A stretch of 64,000 bases of DNA from Proteus vulgaris (GCF_016239305.1 NZ_JAEHOQ010000021.1:20692-84691), one strand, 5' to 3'; shown: positions 27,905-40,685, counted from the first letter of the stretch. Numbers and translations: made by a program. Notes: generated by a model from the sequence alone, not told the origin.

Positions 27905-29568
27905 TAATTACGCTTCTCATACGTTAAAATAGCAACTCGATGATTTGTCACAAGCTCTTCAGGTCTTGGCAACTGAGCTAATTTTTTCGGATCTTTAAAC
28001 GTAATAACGACTGAAACATTACCTTCTTTTCTTGCTTGCTCTAACCATTGAGCAAAATTATCAGGTTTAATTAATTTATGCTGAGAATCAGGATACTCTT
28101 TAATACCATAAGTTAACTCGCCTGTTCTTTCATAAAGGTAAATATCACTACGTTGTAATTCCCACGCCAATCCAGCACCAATACCTACACTGTTACTTAC
28201 AATGTATTTGCTCGCATTGAGTGTATCAATATTTTGACGAATAAATTCTTGAGGTAGCTTTCCATCAACACTGCTGTTAGGTATTGCCTGCCCAATACAC
28301 AAACTTACGCCTAACGAGCAAGATGCCGCCCATAACCAATGTTTACCATTAAGTGTAGAGCAAAGGTAACCTATAATACCCCATAAAGAGAATGCGACGA
28401 TGGCTAAAACCCATTTAGACCACTCATAAGGCATGTAAATAGGTTTTGAAGAAGCAAGTTGAATGACTAAGATAGCAACAACGGCAGCAACACCAATAAA
28501 GATATTGATATAGCCATTAATACGTAGTGCTTTCATTCTAAATTTACGCGCACAATCTACACCATATTTCGCCATTAGCATTGCAAGCGGTGCCATAAAT
28601 GGCAACATATATGTCGGTAACTTGCCCTTCGCAACACTAAAGAATAAAAAAGGAACAACAAACCAACACAATAAGAAAAATAGCTCTGGACGTTTACGTC
28701 TTTTCTTCCATGCTCCCATTAATGCGCCAGGCAATAAACCAAGCCAAGGTATTACCCCTAATAATACAATAGGGATATAGTACCAGAATGGGGAACTATG
28801 CTGAGCATCCTCACCAGAAAAACGCTGAATATGTTCAATCCAAAAGAAATAGTGCCAATAGTCAGGCTCTGCTTTTGCAATAGCTAACGCCCACGGCAAA
28901 CTAATTAATGCAGCACTAAACACCGCAAGTAAGCCATAGAGCAACATTTGAGTAAATTGTTTTTGATAAAGAGTAATAGGTATCATCACAATGACAGGGA
29001 TCGCTAATGCTAAAAATCCCTTAGTCATAAATGCCATACCACAAGCCAAACCTAATGTTATCCAAGCTAATATTCGCGTTTTTATCGTCGTCGCTTTCAG
29101 TGCCCAAAAACAGCAGACCATACTCGCGGTAACCCAAAGTGCTAACATAGGATCTAATACACTGTAAGTACCTACGCTAAACACTAAAAACATGGATAAA
29201 TAAATTAAGCTAGAAACAAAAGCGACTTGACGGTTACGCCACATCATTCTTGCCAGTAAATAAACAAGTAATGTGCTTAATAGAATAGAAATAACTGAAC
29301 CAAAGCGCACAGCAAAATTTGTGTGGCCAAAAATCAATTGGCTAACATTATTGATCCAATAACCTGCAACAGGCTTTTCGAAATAGCGAATATCGAGCAT
29401 ATGAGGAACAATCCAGTTCCCGCTCACCACCATTTCGCGGCTAATTTCCGCATAACGGGTTTCATCTGGTTGCCATAATAACCGGCTGTTCAATGGAAAT
29501 AAGTAGGTAAGAACAAAAAAAAGAGCCAAGAGGATGGCCCCGATTTTACTCGCCCGGTTATTCAACAT
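27904..29568 (-). CDS. arnT: Lipid A 4-amino-4-deoxy-L-arabinosyltransferase ArnT
   Basis: ArnT is the inner-membrane GT-C glycosyltransferase that transfers aminoarabinose from the undecaprenyl carrier to lipid A phosphates on the periplasmic side, lowering negative charge and giving polymyxin resistance. It has 554 residues with about 12 membrane segments and the conserved early segment WQPDETRYAEISREMV, with the catalytic acidic residues, and RYFEKPVAGYW. It is 7 bp after arnD. Confidence 0.95.
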   Translation of the reverse strand: MLNNRASKIGAILLALFFVLTYLFPLNSRLLWQPDETRYAEISREMVVSGNWIVPHMLDIRYFEKPVAGYWINNVSQLIFGHTNFAVRFGSVISILLSTLLVYLLARMMWRNRQVAFVSSLIYLSMFLVFSVGTYSVLDPMLALWVTASMVCCFWALKATTIKTRILAWITLGLACGMAFMTKGFLALAIPVIVMIPITLYQKQFTQMLLYGLLAVFSAALISLPWALAIAKAEPDYWHYFFWIEHIQRFSGEDAQHSSPFWYYIPIVLLGVIPWLGLLPGALMGAWKKRRKRPELFFLLCWFVVPFLFFSVAKGKLPTYMLPFMAPLAMLMAKYGVDCARKFRMKALRINGYINIFIGVAAVVAILVIQLASSKPIYMPYEWSKWVLAIVAFSLWGIIGYLCSTLNGKHWLWAASCSLGVSLCIGQAIPNSSVDGKLPQEFIRQNIDTLNASKYIVSNSVGIGAGLAWELQRSDIYLYERTGELTYGIKEYPDSQHKLIKPDNFAQWLEQARKEGNVSVVITFKDPKKLAQLPRPEELVTNHRVAILTYEKRN

Positions 29569-29575
29569 AGTTTCG

Positions 29576-30469
29576 TTAGACCTCTTGTTGGCACCCTAAC
29601 CAGCCTTCTCGACCTGGAAAGTCAGATCGAACAACTTTACCCATCGGAAGCGTTTCTTTATCTTGTGGTAATAAATCGCTTAACGGACAGAATTCGATGC
29701 CTTCATTTGCAATCATTGCCAGTAACTGCTCAAACTGAGCTGCTTTTGACATTCCTTCAACTTCGGTATGGATAGTATAAACAGGTATTCCACTGTCTTT
29801 TTTGATTTCATCAATAATAAATTGATTAAAATCCTCTTCCTTTACCTTTGTGCCGACGACTTCATCATAAGTTGGTAATGTTACTGGAATTTGCACCGTA
29901 CCGATAGAACCATTTTCTAAAATAGGTCTAAAAGGATGCGTTCCTCGGCAATCGCTATTGTAATCAAATTGAAAAGTTTCTTTAACTGTTAATACGCGCT
30001 CATCAGCACGCCATCCAGCAACTGCTGAACATTTTACAGGGTTTTCAAGTGCTTTTTCCAGTGCTTCGACACCTAAACGAACTTGTTGCATTAATTCTTC
30101 TGTTGACCAACGAGCGACTTTTGCTTGCCAACCTTGGTGATCCCATGAATGTAACCCTACTTCATGCCCTGCATTTTGGGTTTCTTTCATCAAATAACCT
30201 AGATCCTTAGCAATTTTTTTGCCTGGCCATGCCGTTCCTGCTAATAAAATATCTAATCCATACAGCGATGCAGCGTTAGATCTCAGCATTTTCCATAAAA
30301 ATTTTGGTTTTAAAAGGCGCCATAAATGGCGCCCCATATTATCTGGACCCACACTAAAAAAGAAGCTGGCATGAATGTTATGTCTGGCAAATACATCCAG
30401 TAGTTGTGGAATACCTTGCTTCGTTCCTTGATAAGTATCCACATCAACTCTCAAACCAACTTTCTTCAT
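29576..30469 (-). CDS. arnD: Undecaprenyl-phosphate formylaminoarabinose deformylase ArnD
   Basis: A NodB-type polysaccharide deacetylase of 297 residues that removes the formyl group from undecaprenyl-phosphate-4-formamido-L-arabinose, making the pathway irreversible. Metal-binding motifs are seen in [11 protein letters not shown] (Asp pair) and [12 protein letters not shown] (His pair). It sits 9 bp after arnA in the operon order arnB-C-A-D-T-E-F. Confidence 0.94.
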   Translation of the reverse strand: MKKVGLRVDVDTYQGTKQGIPQLLDVFARHNIHASFFFSVGPDNMGRHLWRLLKPKFLWKMLRSNAASLYGLDILLAGTAWPGKKIAKDLGYLMKETQNAGHEVGLHSWDHQGWQAKVARWSTEELMQQVRLGVEALEKALENPVKCSAVAGWRADERVLTVKETFQFDYNSDCRGTHPFRPILENGSIGTVQIPVTLPTYDEVVGTKVKEEDFNQFIIDEIKKDSGIPVYTIHTEVEGMSKAAQFEQLLAMIANEGIEFCPLSDLLPQDKETLPMGKVVRSDFPGREGWLGCQQEV

Positions 30470-30478
30470 TATTTGATC

Positions 30479-32461
30479 CTATTTATCGCCTAATTCTTCA
30501 ACCGCACCACGTAAGAAGAAGTCTAATGTTTCTTCTACAGTTTGACGGGTTTCAATACTCGGTTTCCAATTCAATAAACGCTCTGCGTTTTTAATGCTTG
30601 GCTTACGGTGTTCAACATCTTGGTAGCCTTTACCGTAGTAACTACTACTTTCGATTTTCTTGAAGCCTGCAAATGGAGGGAAATGACCCCGTAACTCATG
30701 TTTTTCAAAGCAATCTAACAGCATTTCTGCTAATTCGCGAATACTTGCTTCGTTAGTTGGGTTACCAATATTGATAATTTGGCCATCACATTTGTTATCA
30801 CGGTTTTCAATAATACGGAATAACGCCTCAATACCATCATTGATATCAGTGAAACAACGTTTTTGCTCACCACCATCAACCAATTTAATTGGTGAACCTT
30901 CAACTAAGTTCAGAATTAATTGTGTAATGGCACGAGAACTACCAATACGCGCTGAATTTAAGTTGTCTAAACGAGGCCCCATCCAGTTAAATGGACGGAA
31001 TAATGTAAATTTCAGACCTTCTTTAGCACCGTAAGCCCAAATAACTCGGTCTAATAACTGTTTAGATACAGAGTAAATCCAACGTTGTTTATTAATAGGA
31101 CCAACAATCAGACGTGAATTATCTTCATCAAATTCTTTATCATCACACATACCATAAACTTCTGATGTGGATGGGAAAATAATACGTTTATTATATTTAA
31201 CGCAATAACGTACGATTTTTAAGTTTTCTTCAAAGTCTAATTCAAATACACGTAATGGATTACGGGTATATTCAATTGGCGTTGCAATAGCCACTAATGG
31301 CAGAATAACATCACATTTTTTAATGTGATATTCAATCCATTCTGTATGAATACTCACGTCACCTTCAATAAAGTGGAAACGTGGATTACCAATAAAGCGT
31401 TCAATTGCAGAAGAACCGATATCCATACCATAGATATCATAGTTATCATCTTTCAATAGGCGCTCAGTTAAATGGTTACCAATAAAGCCATTCACACCTA
31501 AAATAAGAACACGTTTACGACGTTTAACTTGTGCAGTTGCTTTTGGCCCAACACGAACATCTGTCACAATGCCCATTTCAGTCGCTAAACGACTTCCTTG
31601 AACATAAAGACCATTTTCACTTTGACCAGTTACCACTTCGATTGCGCCTTTCTCACATGCAATCACTAAAGGTTCTGTTGATATAACCGTACCTGGACGT
31701 TTACCTTGATTATCTGCAACAACACGAGAACGCCAGATAATCATTTTACGTTCACCTAAGAAAGTAAATGCACCTGGATATGGTTCAGTAACGGCACGTA
31801 CTAAATTGTGGACTGTTTTTGCGTCTGCATTCCAGTCGATTAAACCATCATCAGCACAACGACGACCAAAGTAAGTAGCTTGGCTTTCATCTTGTGCAGT
31901 TGTTGAATAATCACCTGATACAATATGCGGTAATGCACTAGAGAGTAACTTACTCGCTGCTTCTCTTACTTTTTCATGTAAAATCAGAGAAGTATCATTA
32001 TCTGCGATGGTAACTTTTTCTTGAGCAACGATATCACCCGCATCAGCTTTCGCTGTCATTTTATGCAGAGTAACACCTGTTTCTGTTTCACCATTCACAA
32101 TCGCCCAGTTAATTGGTGCACGACCACGGTATTTTGGTAATAAAGAACCGTGTAAATTAAATGCGCCTTTTGGTGCCAAATTCAGGATCTCATCACTTAA
32201 CATGTGACGATAATAGAAAGAAAAAATGACATCAGGTTTCATTTCACGGATACGTTCAACCCATAATGGGTGATTGACATTTTCAGGCGCGAATACTGTC
32301 AATCCCATTTCTGCACTCACACGAGCCACAGATGAGAAAAAATGGTTTTCGTTTGGATCGTCAGTGTGGGTAAATACAGCCTGAATATCATAACCTGCTT
32401 TTTCAAGTGCTTTTAAACCAACACAGCCAATATCGTGATAGGCAAATACTATTGCTTTCAT
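30479..32461 (-). CDS. arnA: Bifunctional UDP-glucuronate decarboxylase / UDP-aminoarabinose formyltransferase ArnA
   Basis: ArnA has two activities in 660 residues. The N-terminal formyltransferase (about 1-300) carries [20 protein letters not shown] with the catalytic His and the later conserved Asp region DAGDIV. The C-terminal decarboxylating dehydrogenase (about 315-660) begins with the NAD-binding [10 protein letters not shown] and has the [10 protein letters not shown] catalytic Tyr-Lys pair. It oxidatively decarboxylates UDP-glucuronate and formylates UDP-aminoarabinose. It shares one base with the arnC end. Confidence 0.96.
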   Translation of the reverse strand: MKAIVFAYHDIGCVGLKALEKAGYDIQAVFTHTDDPNENHFFSSVARVSAEMGLTVFAPENVNHPLWVERIREMKPDVIFSFYYRHMLSDEILNLAPKGAFNLHGSLLPKYRGRAPINWAIVNGETETGVTLHKMTAKADAGDIVAQEKVTIADNDTSLILHEKVREAASKLLSSALPHIVSGDYSTTAQDESQATYFGRRCADDGLIDWNADAKTVHNLVRAVTEPYPGAFTFLGERKMIIWRSRVVADNQGKRPGTVISTEPLVIACEKGAIEVVTGQSENGLYVQGSRLATEMGIVTDVRVGPKATAQVKRRKRVLILGVNGFIGNHLTERLLKDDNYDIYGMDIGSSAIERFIGNPRFHFIEGDVSIHTEWIEYHIKKCDVILPLVAIATPIEYTRNPLRVFELDFEENLKIVRYCVKYNKRIIFPSTSEVYGMCDDKEFDEDNSRLIVGPINKQRWIYSVSKQLLDRVIWAYGAKEGLKFTLFRPFNWMGPRLDNLNSARIGSSRAITQLILNLVEGSPIKLVDGGEQKRCFTDINDGIEALFRIIENRDNKCDGQIINIGNPTNEASIRELAEMLLDCFEKHELRGHFPPFAGFKKIESSSYYGKGYQDVEHRKPSIKNAERLLNWKPSIETRQTVEETLDFFLRGAVEELGDK

Positions 32462-33441
32462 TAGTCTTTTTCCTGATCTTCGTTGGGTTTGTTAACACCA
32501 ACCACTTTTTGGATAAAATACCGAGGACGCGCTCTTACATCATTATAAATCCGGCCTATATATTCACCTAATAAGCCCATTGCAACGAACTGCGCACCGA
32601 TAAACATAAATAAGATTGCGAAAAGTGTGAATACACCTTCAGCGGCCCACATTGCACCGAAAATAATACGCAAAACAATTAGAAGTAATGCTAAGACAAA
32701 GCCAGAAACAGCGATCACACTGCCGACAATGCTTAATAAACGTAACGGTGCCGTAGTAAGGCAAGTTAAAAGGTCGTACATCAGATTAATTAGCTTTAAA
32801 AAACTATATTTTGAATCACCATATTCACGCTCTGCGTGTGCGACATCAATCTCAATAGTACGACGAGCAAATGTGTTAGCAAGAATAGGAATAAAGGTAC
32901 TTCTTTCGTGACACTGTAACATAGCTTCAACAATATGGCGACGATATGCACGTAGCATACATCCATAATCTCCCATAGAACGACCTGTCGCCTTGGTTAT
33001 CATGGAGTTAATCATTTTTGAAGCTGTTTTACGAAACCATGAGTCTTGACGATTGCGACGACGAGTACCCACAACATCATAACCTTCTTCTGCCGTTGTA
33101 ACGAGTCTTGGGATCTCTTCAGGTGGGTTTTGTAAGTCTGCATCTAATGTAATGACTAAATCACCATCAGCTTGATTAAAGCCAGCCATAATTGCAGAGT
33201 GTTGGCCATAGTTACGATTCAAAATAATTGCAATTATGTGATTCTCTTCAATAGCAGCCGCTTCTTCTAGCATTTTGGCTGAATTATCACTACTGCCATC
33301 ATCAACAAGGATCAGTTCATACTCTTGTTCTAATTGTTTACAGCTTTTTATAGTACGCTCTAAAAGCTGGGGAAGGCTTTCTTCTTCGTTATAAACGGGG
33401 ATTACAACCGATACTTTTTTGATTTTATCAAATGTTGACAC
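32461..33441 (-). CDS. arnC: Undecaprenyl-phosphate formylaminoarabinose transferase ArnC
   Basis: A GT2 glycosyltransferase of 326 residues that links formylated aminoarabinose to undecaprenyl phosphate. The nucleotide-sugar motifs [12 protein letters not shown] and [13 protein letters not shown] (DxD-type) are in the cytoplasmic N-terminal domain, and two C-terminal membrane helices (about 235-300) anchor it. It directly abuts arnB (one base apart). Confidence 0.95.
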   Translation of the reverse strand: MSTFDKIKKVSVVIPVYNEEESLPQLLERTIKSCKQLEQEYELILVDDGSSDNSAKMLEEAAAIEENHIIAIILNRNYGQHSAIMAGFNQADGDLVITLDADLQNPPEEIPRLVTTAEEGYDVVGTRRRNRQDSWFRKTASKMINSMITKATGRSMGDYGCMLRAYRRHIVEAMLQCHERSTFIPILANTFARRTIEIDVAHAEREYGDSKYSFLKLINLMYDLLTCLTTAPLRLLSIVGSVIAVSGFVLALLLIVLRIIFGAMWAAEGVFTLFAILFMFIGAQFVAMGLLGEYIGRIYNDVRARPRYFIQKVVGVNKPNEDQEKD

Positions 33442-34587
33442 TTAGATATGCTCCGAAAGAATTTCATTGATCGCATCTACAACGCGAATAACATCTTCAT
33501 TACTCATATCAGGAAACAACGGCAACGAGCATAACGTTGCAGAGTTCCATTCTGATTGAGGAAGGGATAAAGCGGGATAGCGCTCACGATAATATTTTTG
33601 TGTATGCGCTGCACGGAAATGAAGTCCTGTACCAATTTCCTTTTGCTTCAATTTTTCCATAAAGGTATCACGATCGATACCACAAATATTTTTATCTACT
33701 CTCACCATAAATAGGTGATTAGCATGCAAATGAGGGTATTCAGGAATACTCAACATCTCTAATGGTGAGTCCTTTAGTTTTTCACGATATAGTGCTACTA
33801 ATTCAGCACGTTTCGCGTTCATTTCCTCTAAACGCCCTAATTGCACCACAGCAATAGTGGCGTGAATATCAGATAAATTATATTTATAGCCCGGTTCAAC
33901 AACTTCAGCTTGAGGCTTACGCCCTTGAATTTGTCTGTCAAAGGCATCAACACCTAAGCCATGAAATTTTAAGCAACGTACTCTATTGGCTAATTCATCA
34001 TTATCAGTAACAACCAACCCACCTTCAGCACAAGTTACGTTCTTAATAGCGTGAAAAGAGAAAATAGAGGTTCCTTTTTCACCAATCCATTCATTTTTAT
34101 AACGAGTACCAATCGCATGTGCGGCATCTTCAATCAGAGGAATTCCCGCATCTTGTGCAACTTTTCGTAATGCATCCAAATCACAAGGTGCACCTGCATA
34201 ATGAACCGGAATAATTGCCTTCGTTTTAGGGGTAATCGCCTTTTTGACATCTTCTGCACTTACCATCAAAGTATCACGGTCGACATCAATCATCACCGGC
34301 TCTGCACCAAGTAACGTAATGATGTTAATGGTTGACACCCACGTTTGTGATGGCGTGATAACTTCATCACCAGCACCAATTCCCATAGCCATTAGAACAA
34401 CATGCATACCCGCAGTGGCAGAGCAAATTGCAATAGCATGCTTGCTACCAAATTTTTCACAGAAGTCTTGCTCTAATTGATGGTTCTGAGGGCCGGTTGT
34501 GATCCAACCTGAACGCAATACATCTTCAACGGCTTTGATTTCTTCATCGCCAATCGCCGGACGAGAAAAAGGAAGGAAGTGACTCAT
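33442..34587 (-). CDS. arnB: UDP-4-amino-4-deoxy-L-arabinose-oxoglutarate aminotransferase ArnB
   Basis: A PLP aminotransferase of the DegT/DnrJ/EryC1 family, 381 residues, that transaminates the 4-keto sugar nucleotide from ArnA using glutamate. The PLP lysine lies in [15 protein letters not shown], and the cofactor-binding [11 protein letters not shown] is present. It is the first gene of arnBCADTEF. A three-copy PmrA-like direct repeat lies 73-100 bp upstream, which suggests control by a PmrA-type regulator (RppA in Proteus). Confidence 0.96.
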   Translation of the reverse strand: MSHFLPFSRPAIGDEEIKAVEDVLRSGWITTGPQNHQLEQDFCEKFGSKHAIAICSATAGMHVVLMAMGIGAGDEVITPSQTWVSTINIITLLGAEPVMIDVDRDTLMVSAEDVKKAITPKTKAIIPVHYAGAPCDLDALRKVAQDAGIPLIEDAAHAIGTRYKNEWIGEKGTSIFSFHAIKNVTCAEGGLVVTDNDELANRVRCLKFHGLGVDAFDRQIQGRKPQAEVVEPGYKYNLSDIHATIAVVQLGRLEEMNAKRAELVALYREKLKDSPLEMLSIPEYPHLHANHLFMVRVDKNICGIDRDTFMEKLKQKEIGTGLHFRAAHTQKYYRERYPALSLPQSEWNSATLCSLPLFPDMSNEDVIRVVDAINEILSEHI

Positions 34588-34622
34588 AAAAAATGTAGCC
34601 TAATTAATGAATGAATAAAAAC

Positions 34623-34687
34623 AATTATATACAAACTATTGTTCATCGACATCCGTCTTATTAAGAAAACATTAAAAAAACCTTAAT
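34623..34687 (-). promoter_or_regulatory. arnB promoter with three-copy PmrA/RppA-type box
   Basis: Read toward arnB, the sequence contains ATTAAG, five bases, TTTAAT, five bases, CTTAAT (plus-strand 34682-34687, 34671-34676 and 34660-34665), an exact 11-bp period with the spacer GTTTT in both gaps. The last two copies fit the PmrA pattern YTTAAK-N5-YTTAAK. A -10 element TATAAT is read at 34623-34628. The repeat centre lies well upstream of the expected -35. Confidence 0.7.
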
Positions 34688-34723
34688 AATTACTTGGGGA
34701 TGATCGCCTCAATAGTCATAATA

Positions 34724-35470
34724 TTAAAAAATTTGCCAATCAATATGATCAACATCATTGATGCATTTGATATTTGTATTAAATGTAGTTGATAATAATT
34801 TTTCGTCCAATAAGAGCGCAGGTGATCCAGAATCAACTAAATATCCATTTTTTATTAGCCAAACTCTGTCTGCTTTTTGATAGGAATGATTTAAATCGTG
34901 TGTACTTAGAATAACAGCGCCACCTTGTTGGCAAAATATATCAAGCCATTTGTCTAAAATCGCCAATTGTACGATATCTAGATTATTCGTTGGTTCATCA
35001 AGTAACATTAACTTTCCTTTTAAATCGTAACTTGACCATAACTGAATAAATGCGCCAGCGATCCTGATCCGTTGCCACTCTCCTCCAGACAAATGATGAA
35101 TATTTTTTGATAAAAAATTATCAATCTGAAAATCACGCAACAATACATTTAGTTGCTCAACATCCATTTCAGATACTTTGTGATATAAAGCGAGATAATG
35201 AAAAACGGGCATAAACGACAAAGCCTCTAATTGTTGTACAACAATGCTTTGCATTCTAGAAAGATCATCATATTTATAATGTCTTATTGAGGTTTCGTTT
35301 AGAATAATTCCGCCACTAAATGGGAGTTCTCCCGCTATAGCCATTAAAAGAGTACTTTTTCCTGCACCATTCGCGCCAATTAAGTGAATACGTTCACCAT
35401 AATTCACAATCCCTGTGAATGTGTGGAGTCGATTATCAACACTCAAATTATCAAGTTTAAGTAGCGCCAT
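34724..35470 (-). CDS. btuD: Vitamin B12 ABC transporter ATP-binding protein BtuD
   Basis: The ATPase of the BtuCDF cobalamin importer, 248 residues, with Walker A GANGAGKST, signature HLSGGEWQRIRIAG, Walker B LMLLDEPTNNLD and the H-loop STHDLN. It starts one base after the btuC stop. In E. coli btuE lies between the two; it is missing here. The periplasmic BtuF gene is not in this window. Confidence 0.94.
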   Translation of the reverse strand: MALLKLDNLSVDNRLHTFTGIVNYGERIHLIGANGAGKSTLLMAIAGELPFSGGIILNETSIRHYKYDDLSRMQSIVVQQLEALSFMPVFHYLALYHKVSEMDVEQLNVLLRDFQIDNFLSKNIHHLSGGEWQRIRIAGAFIQLWSSYDLKGKLMLLDEPTNNLDIVQLAILDKWLDIFCQQGGAVILSTHDLNHSYQKADRVWLIKNGYLVDSGSPALLLDEKLLSTTFNTNIKCINDVDHIDWQIF

Positions 35471-35471
35471 A

Positions 35472-36479
35472 TCACAAACGTCCCATCTCTTTCGTTACTA
35501 ATAACCAGATAAACAAAGGGGCACCAAGTGTTGCCGTAATCACACCTATCGGAACTTCTGCACCATTTAGTATTAAGCGAGATAAAAGATCAGCAAATAA
35601 TAACAATCCACTCCCCGTGAGTGCGCATGCAGGTAACAATGTTTTATAATGAGTTATGCCACTCAATCGTAATAAATGAGGTACAACAAGACCGATAAAG
35701 CTAATAGCCCCCGCTATAGCCACACTAAGCCCTATCAATAATCCGACAGCTAAGATAAATCCATTGCGCCATCGATTAACTGATACTCCTAATTGCTTTG
35801 CCCTAAACGAACCTAATGATAAATAATTCAGAGTATCTGCGTGTAGAATTAGGATCGCGACTATCGGAAGAAGAGCCCAAAATAATGCTTGATGACGCCA
35901 ATCAATACCACTAAAACTCCCCATCAACCAATACATTAGTTGTCTTAAATCTAAAGCTGAACTGAAATAAACCAACCAAGTCATGACTGCACTCGCCATA
36001 ACCCCCAATGCCACACCAATTAATAGTAGTTGGGCATTAGAAAGTTTTTTTATTTGAGCAAAACACATTAATAGAATTGTAATACCTAAAGCGCCTAATA
36101 CCGCCACACTGCTTATTAACCAAGGATTTGACCCAAGATGTAAAACAAACAGTAATATAACACACACACCAGCACCACTGCTTACTCCCAATAATCCTGG
36201 TTCTGCCAACGGATTTTGAAATAAAGCCTGCATAATAGCACCAGCAATGGCTAAGCTTGCTCCTACCATCATGACTGCAAGTATTCTTGGTAGTCGAATT
36301 TGCCAAATAAATAATTTAGCTTCATTGGTTAACCACTTATGTGGAAATAAGGTAATTTCGCCGAGAGAAAGGGAAAAAACAAAAAGAAGACACAACATTG
36401 ATACCATCAAAAATAATTTTTTTCTATCGCCAATACTTTGTTTTTTTTTAAGTTCAATAAGAGGATTATCTTTACTCAT
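35472..36479 (-). CDS. btuC: Vitamin B12 ABC transporter permease BtuC
   Basis: A FecCD-type permease of 335 residues with about ten membrane segments that imports cobalamin. Typical segments are LPRILAVMMVGASLAIAGAI, read as LPRILAVMM and AGAIMQALFQNPLA, and GLVVPHLLRL. I chose ATG 36479 (MSKDNPLIE) with AGGGA six bases before it, not the TTG upstream. No cobalamin riboswitch is visible upstream. Confidence 0.94.
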   Translation of the reverse strand: MSKDNPLIELKKKQSIGDRKKLFLMVSMLCLLFVFSLSLGEITLFPHKWLTNEAKLFIWQIRLPRILAVMMVGASLAIAGAIMQALFQNPLAEPGLLGVSSGAGVCVILLFVLHLGSNPWLISSVAVLGALGITILLMCFAQIKKLSNAQLLLIGVALGVMASAVMTWLVYFSSALDLRQLMYWLMGSFSGIDWRHQALFWALLPIVAILILHADTLNYLSLGSFRAKQLGVSVNRWRNGFILAVGLLIGLSVAIAGAISFIGLVVPHLLRLSGITHYKTLLPACALTGSGLLLFADLLSRLILNGAEVPIGVITATLGAPLFIWLLVTKEMGRL

Positions 36480-36773
36480 TTTATTCCCTATCAACACACT
36501 ATCGCTTTTTTCATCGTTTTTATTTATAAAATACCTTTAATGCAACATAACATGTTCGTATTCAATGATGAAAAGCTAATTTTAAAACATCTTAATTGGG
36601 AGTGAATAATAACGGAGAGATGTGTCTGTTATTAGAGTATTTAACTAAATGATAAATAATAAGAAATGCAGGTTATTAAAAAATACTCAATCTAAATACA
36701 AACGCCTATTTAGTTGATATTAATAAATAAATCATCCTCTAAACTAAAATATCATAATAAAATTACAGATAAA
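36480..36773. other. Gap between ihfA and btuC
   Basis: About 290 bp of AT-rich sequence in which the btuC promoter must lie. I see no riboswitch, no reading frame with a ribosome-binding site and no repeat. Confidence 0.5.
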
Positions 36774-36810
36774 AAAGCAAAAAAACGGCCTTCAATAGAA
36801 AGCCGTTTTG
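36774..36810 (-). terminator. Terminator after ihfA
   Basis: AAAACGGC (36781-36788) pairs with GCCGTTTT (36801-36808), followed on the minus strand by a long T-rich run. It lies 15 bp past the ihfA stop and ends the pheST-ihfA transcript. Confidence 0.9.
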
Positions 36811-36824
36811 GGTGTTTTTAATTT

Positions 36825-37121
36825 TTACTCTTTTGGTGTTGCGCTCTCAACCCGGCTTTTTAACTTTTGTCCAGGGCGGAAAGTAACAACACGGCGAGCC
36901 GTAATAGGAATGTCTTCCCCTGTTTTCGGATTACGACCTGGGCGCTGATTTTTATCACGCAGGTCAAAGTTTCCGAATCCAGACAGCTTCACCTGTTCTC
37001 CATTTTCAAGAGAACGACGCACTTCCTCAAAAAAGGCTTCTACAAGGTCTTTTGCATCGCGTTTGCTAACACCAAGTTTTTCAAACAGATTTTCTGCCAT
37101 TTCAGCTTTTGTAAGCGCCAT
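36825..37121 (-). CDS. ihfA: Integration host factor subunit alpha
   Basis: The alpha subunit of IHF, a DNA-bending architectural protein acting in recombination, replication and transcription. The 98 residues match the usual length of 99, with the DNA-binding arm [20 protein letters not shown] including the Pro that intercalates into the minor groove. It starts 4 bp after pheT stops, so it is cotranscribed with pheST as in E. coli. Confidence 0.97.
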   Translation of the reverse strand: MALTKAEMAENLFEKLGVSKRDAKDLVEAFFEEVRRSLENGEQVKLSGFGNFDLRDKNQRPGRNPKTGEDIPITARRVVTFRPGQKLKSRVESATPKE

Positions 37122-37125
37122 AGGT

Positions 37126-39513
37126 CTAGTCCCTCAAGGATGCTTGGAATCGCTGTTTCAATGCTGCGACACAGTTACTTACTGTTGCAGCAATCTCATC
37201 TTCTTCCAGTGTATGCTCGATATCCTGCAAGATTATGCTAATAGCGAGGCTTTTATAGCCCTCTGCTACTCCCTTACCACAATACACGTCAAATAAGTTT
37301 ATGCCAACTATTTGATTTCCGCCAACTTTCTTACATTCGGCTAAAATATCTTCTGCAGCAACATCATTCGGAACAACTACAGCGATATCTCTACGATTCG
37401 AAGGGTAACGAGAAACTGCTTTTGCTTGTGGTAAACTGCGATTTGCAATTGCATTCCAACGTATTTCGAATACTACCGTACGGCCGTTTAAGTCAAGTTT
37501 ACGTTCAAGCTCTGGATGAACAACGCCAATACAGCCAATGTATTCATTTCTCAGATAAATCCCAGCACTTTGTCCCGGATGAAGTGCTGAATGATTAGCT
37601 GCTTTAAATGTAATTTCATCTAGCTGGCCTGTCAATTCCAGAATTGATTCAATATTACCTTTCAAATCAAAGAAATCAACAGTTTGCTTCTCTAAAGCCC
37701 AATGTTCTTCATAACGGTTGCCCGCAATCACACCAGCCAACATCAGTTCCTGACGTATTCCATATTCTGCTTGATTATCAGGAACAAAACGCAGACCTGC
37801 TTCAAATAACCTAACTCTGGATTGTTGACGGTTTTGATTATATACAGTGGTCGTCAATAATCCGGTCAGTAGAGACAATCTCATTGCTGACATATCAGCT
37901 GAAATTGGATTAGGTAGAATTAATGCTTCTTCATTTGGATGTAATAAAGCTTGGATCTTCGGATCAACAAAGCTATAAGTGATGGCTTCTTGGAAACCAT
38001 TATCTACTAGCATTGTTTTAACGCGTTTTAACGACAAGTTAGCTTCGCGATGATTAGTCATCACCAAATCAGCACGTAATGGCACATCAGGAATATTGTT
38101 GTAACCATAAATACGAGCTACCTCTTCAATAAGGTCTTCTTCGATTTGAACATCGAAACGCCATGAAGGAACGCTTGCTAACCAACCATCATTTTCAACA
38201 GTAACGGTGAAACCTAAGCGAATTAATGAATCCAAAACTTGTGCGTCATCAATAACGTGACCTAATAAACGGTCTAATTTGTTACGCGTTAATTTAACCG
38301 GAGCAATATTGGGTAAATATGCTTTATTGGTTACATCAATCACTTCACCAACTTCACCACCACAAATTTCTAACAGTAGCTTAGTTGCGCGCTCTATTGC
38401 CTTGTATTGAAGCTCAGAATCAACACCACGCTCAAAGCGATGAGAAGCATCAGTATGTAAGCCATAACGGCGTGCACGGCCTGTGATGGATAATGGAGAG
38501 AAGAATGCACACTCTAAAAATACATTCTTAGTTTCTTCATTAACACCTGATGATTCGCCACCAAAAATACCTGCCATACCTAATGCGTGTTTTTCATCAG
38601 CAATAACTAGAACATCATCTTTTAATGTAATTTCATTGCCATCAAGTAAAGTTAGTTTTTCACCGTCTTTACCCATACGAACAACAACAGCACCCTCAAC
38701 GCGATCAAGGTCGAACGCATGCAGAGGCTGACCCATTTCAAGTAGAATTAGGTTAGTAATATCAACAATTGGATCAATAGATCGAATACCACCACGACGT
38801 AATTTTTCTTGCATCCATAAAGGTGTTTTTGCCTTCACATTCATATTGGTGAAAACACGACCTAAATATCGAGGACACGCTTCTGGCGCTTCAACACGAA
38901 CAGGGAATGTCACTGAAGAAGTTGCCGCAACCGGGGACATATCAGGTACTTGGCATTCCATTTTGTTGATAACGGCAATATCACGAGCAACACCTAAAAT
39001 ACCTAAGCAATCAGCACGGTTTGGTGTGATACTGATCTCAATAGCATTATCATTTAATTTTAAGTAATCACGAATATCCATGCCAATAGGTGCATCAGCA
39101 GGCAATTCAATAATACCTTCATGATTTTCTGAGATAGCTAATTCAGAAAATGAACACAGCATACCTTCTGATGGTTCGCCACGCAGTTTTGCTGCTTTAA
39201 TTTTAAAATCGCCTGGTAATACCGCTCCTACTGTTGCAACTGCAACTTTTAGGCCTTGACGGCAGTTAGGTGCACCACAAACGATATCGAGTAATCTGTC
39301 ACCGCCTACGTTGACTTTAGTCACACGTAATTTATCTGCGTTTGGATGTTGCCCACACTCAACAACTTCGCCAACAAACACACCGTGAAAATCACCGGCA
39401 ACAGCTTCAACACCATCAACTTCAAGGCCAGCCATTGTCAGCTGTTCAGAAAGTTCTTCGCTACTAATCGCTGGGTTTACCCACTCACGTAACCAAAGTT
39501 CACTGAATTTCAT
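37126..39513 (-). CDS. pheT: Phenylalanine-tRNA ligase beta subunit
   Basis: The 795-residue beta subunit of the alpha2-beta2 phenylalanyl-tRNA synthetase. It has an N-terminal tRNA-binding OB domain (about 40-150, [20 protein letters not shown] in part), the B3/B4 editing domain near 210-390, B5 and a C-terminal anticodon-binding FDX-ACB domain (about 700-795, [17 protein letters not shown]). It is 14 bp after pheS and ahead of ihfA. Confidence 0.97.
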   Translation of the reverse strand: MKFSELWLREWVNPAISSEELSEQLTMAGLEVDGVEAVAGDFHGVFVGEVVECGQHPNADKLRVTKVNVGGDRLLDIVCGAPNCRQGLKVAVATVGAVLPGDFKIKAAKLRGEPSEGMLCSFSELAISENHEGIIELPADAPIGMDIRDYLKLNDNAIEISITPNRADCLGILGVARDIAVINKMECQVPDMSPVAATSSVTFPVRVEAPEACPRYLGRVFTNMNVKAKTPLWMQEKLRRGGIRSIDPIVDITNLILLEMGQPLHAFDLDRVEGAVVVRMGKDGEKLTLLDGNEITLKDDVLVIADEKHALGMAGIFGGESSGVNEETKNVFLECAFFSPLSITGRARRYGLHTDASHRFERGVDSELQYKAIERATKLLLEICGGEVGEVIDVTNKAYLPNIAPVKLTRNKLDRLLGHVIDDAQVLDSLIRLGFTVTVENDGWLASVPSWRFDVQIEEDLIEEVARIYGYNNIPDVPLRADLVMTNHREANLSLKRVKTMLVDNGFQEAITYSFVDPKIQALLHPNEEALILPNPISADMSAMRLSLLTGLLTTTVYNQNRQQSRVRLFEAGLRFVPDNQAEYGIRQELMLAGVIAGNRYEEHWALEKQTVDFFDLKGNIESILELTGQLDEITFKAANHSALHPGQSAGIYLRNEYIGCIGVVHPELERKLDLNGRTVVFEIRWNAIANRSLPQAKAVSRYPSNRRDIAVVVPNDVAAEDILAECKKVGGNQIVGINLFDVYCGKGVAEGYKSLAISIILQDIEHTLEEDEIAATVSNCVAALKQRFQASLRD

Positions 39514-39527
39514 GAGATAATCCCACC

Positions 39528-40550
<1,023 letters not shown>

Positions 40551-40612
40551 TTATCAATGATGACGAATAAAATTGCCCTTTTTGGTTTCTAACCCAGTAT
40601 TGGGATCTGAAA

Positions 40613-40640
40613 ACAAAAAAGCCTCCATATTGGAGGCTCA
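40613..40640 (-). terminator. Attenuator of the pheST operon
   Basis: GCCTCC (40621-40626) pairs with GGAGGC (40632-40637), followed on the minus strand by a run of T. It lies about 47 bp after the pheM stop and 100 bp before pheS, the position of the classical attenuator. Confidence 0.9.
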
Positions 40641-40685
40641 GGCGCTACTTTTCGTTTCTTTTCTTACGCGCAAAAGCCCCTTAAT

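Noticed and set aside
36480..36824. Cobalamin riboswitch before btuC
   Set aside because: No B12-box-like conserved sequence is present in the gap.
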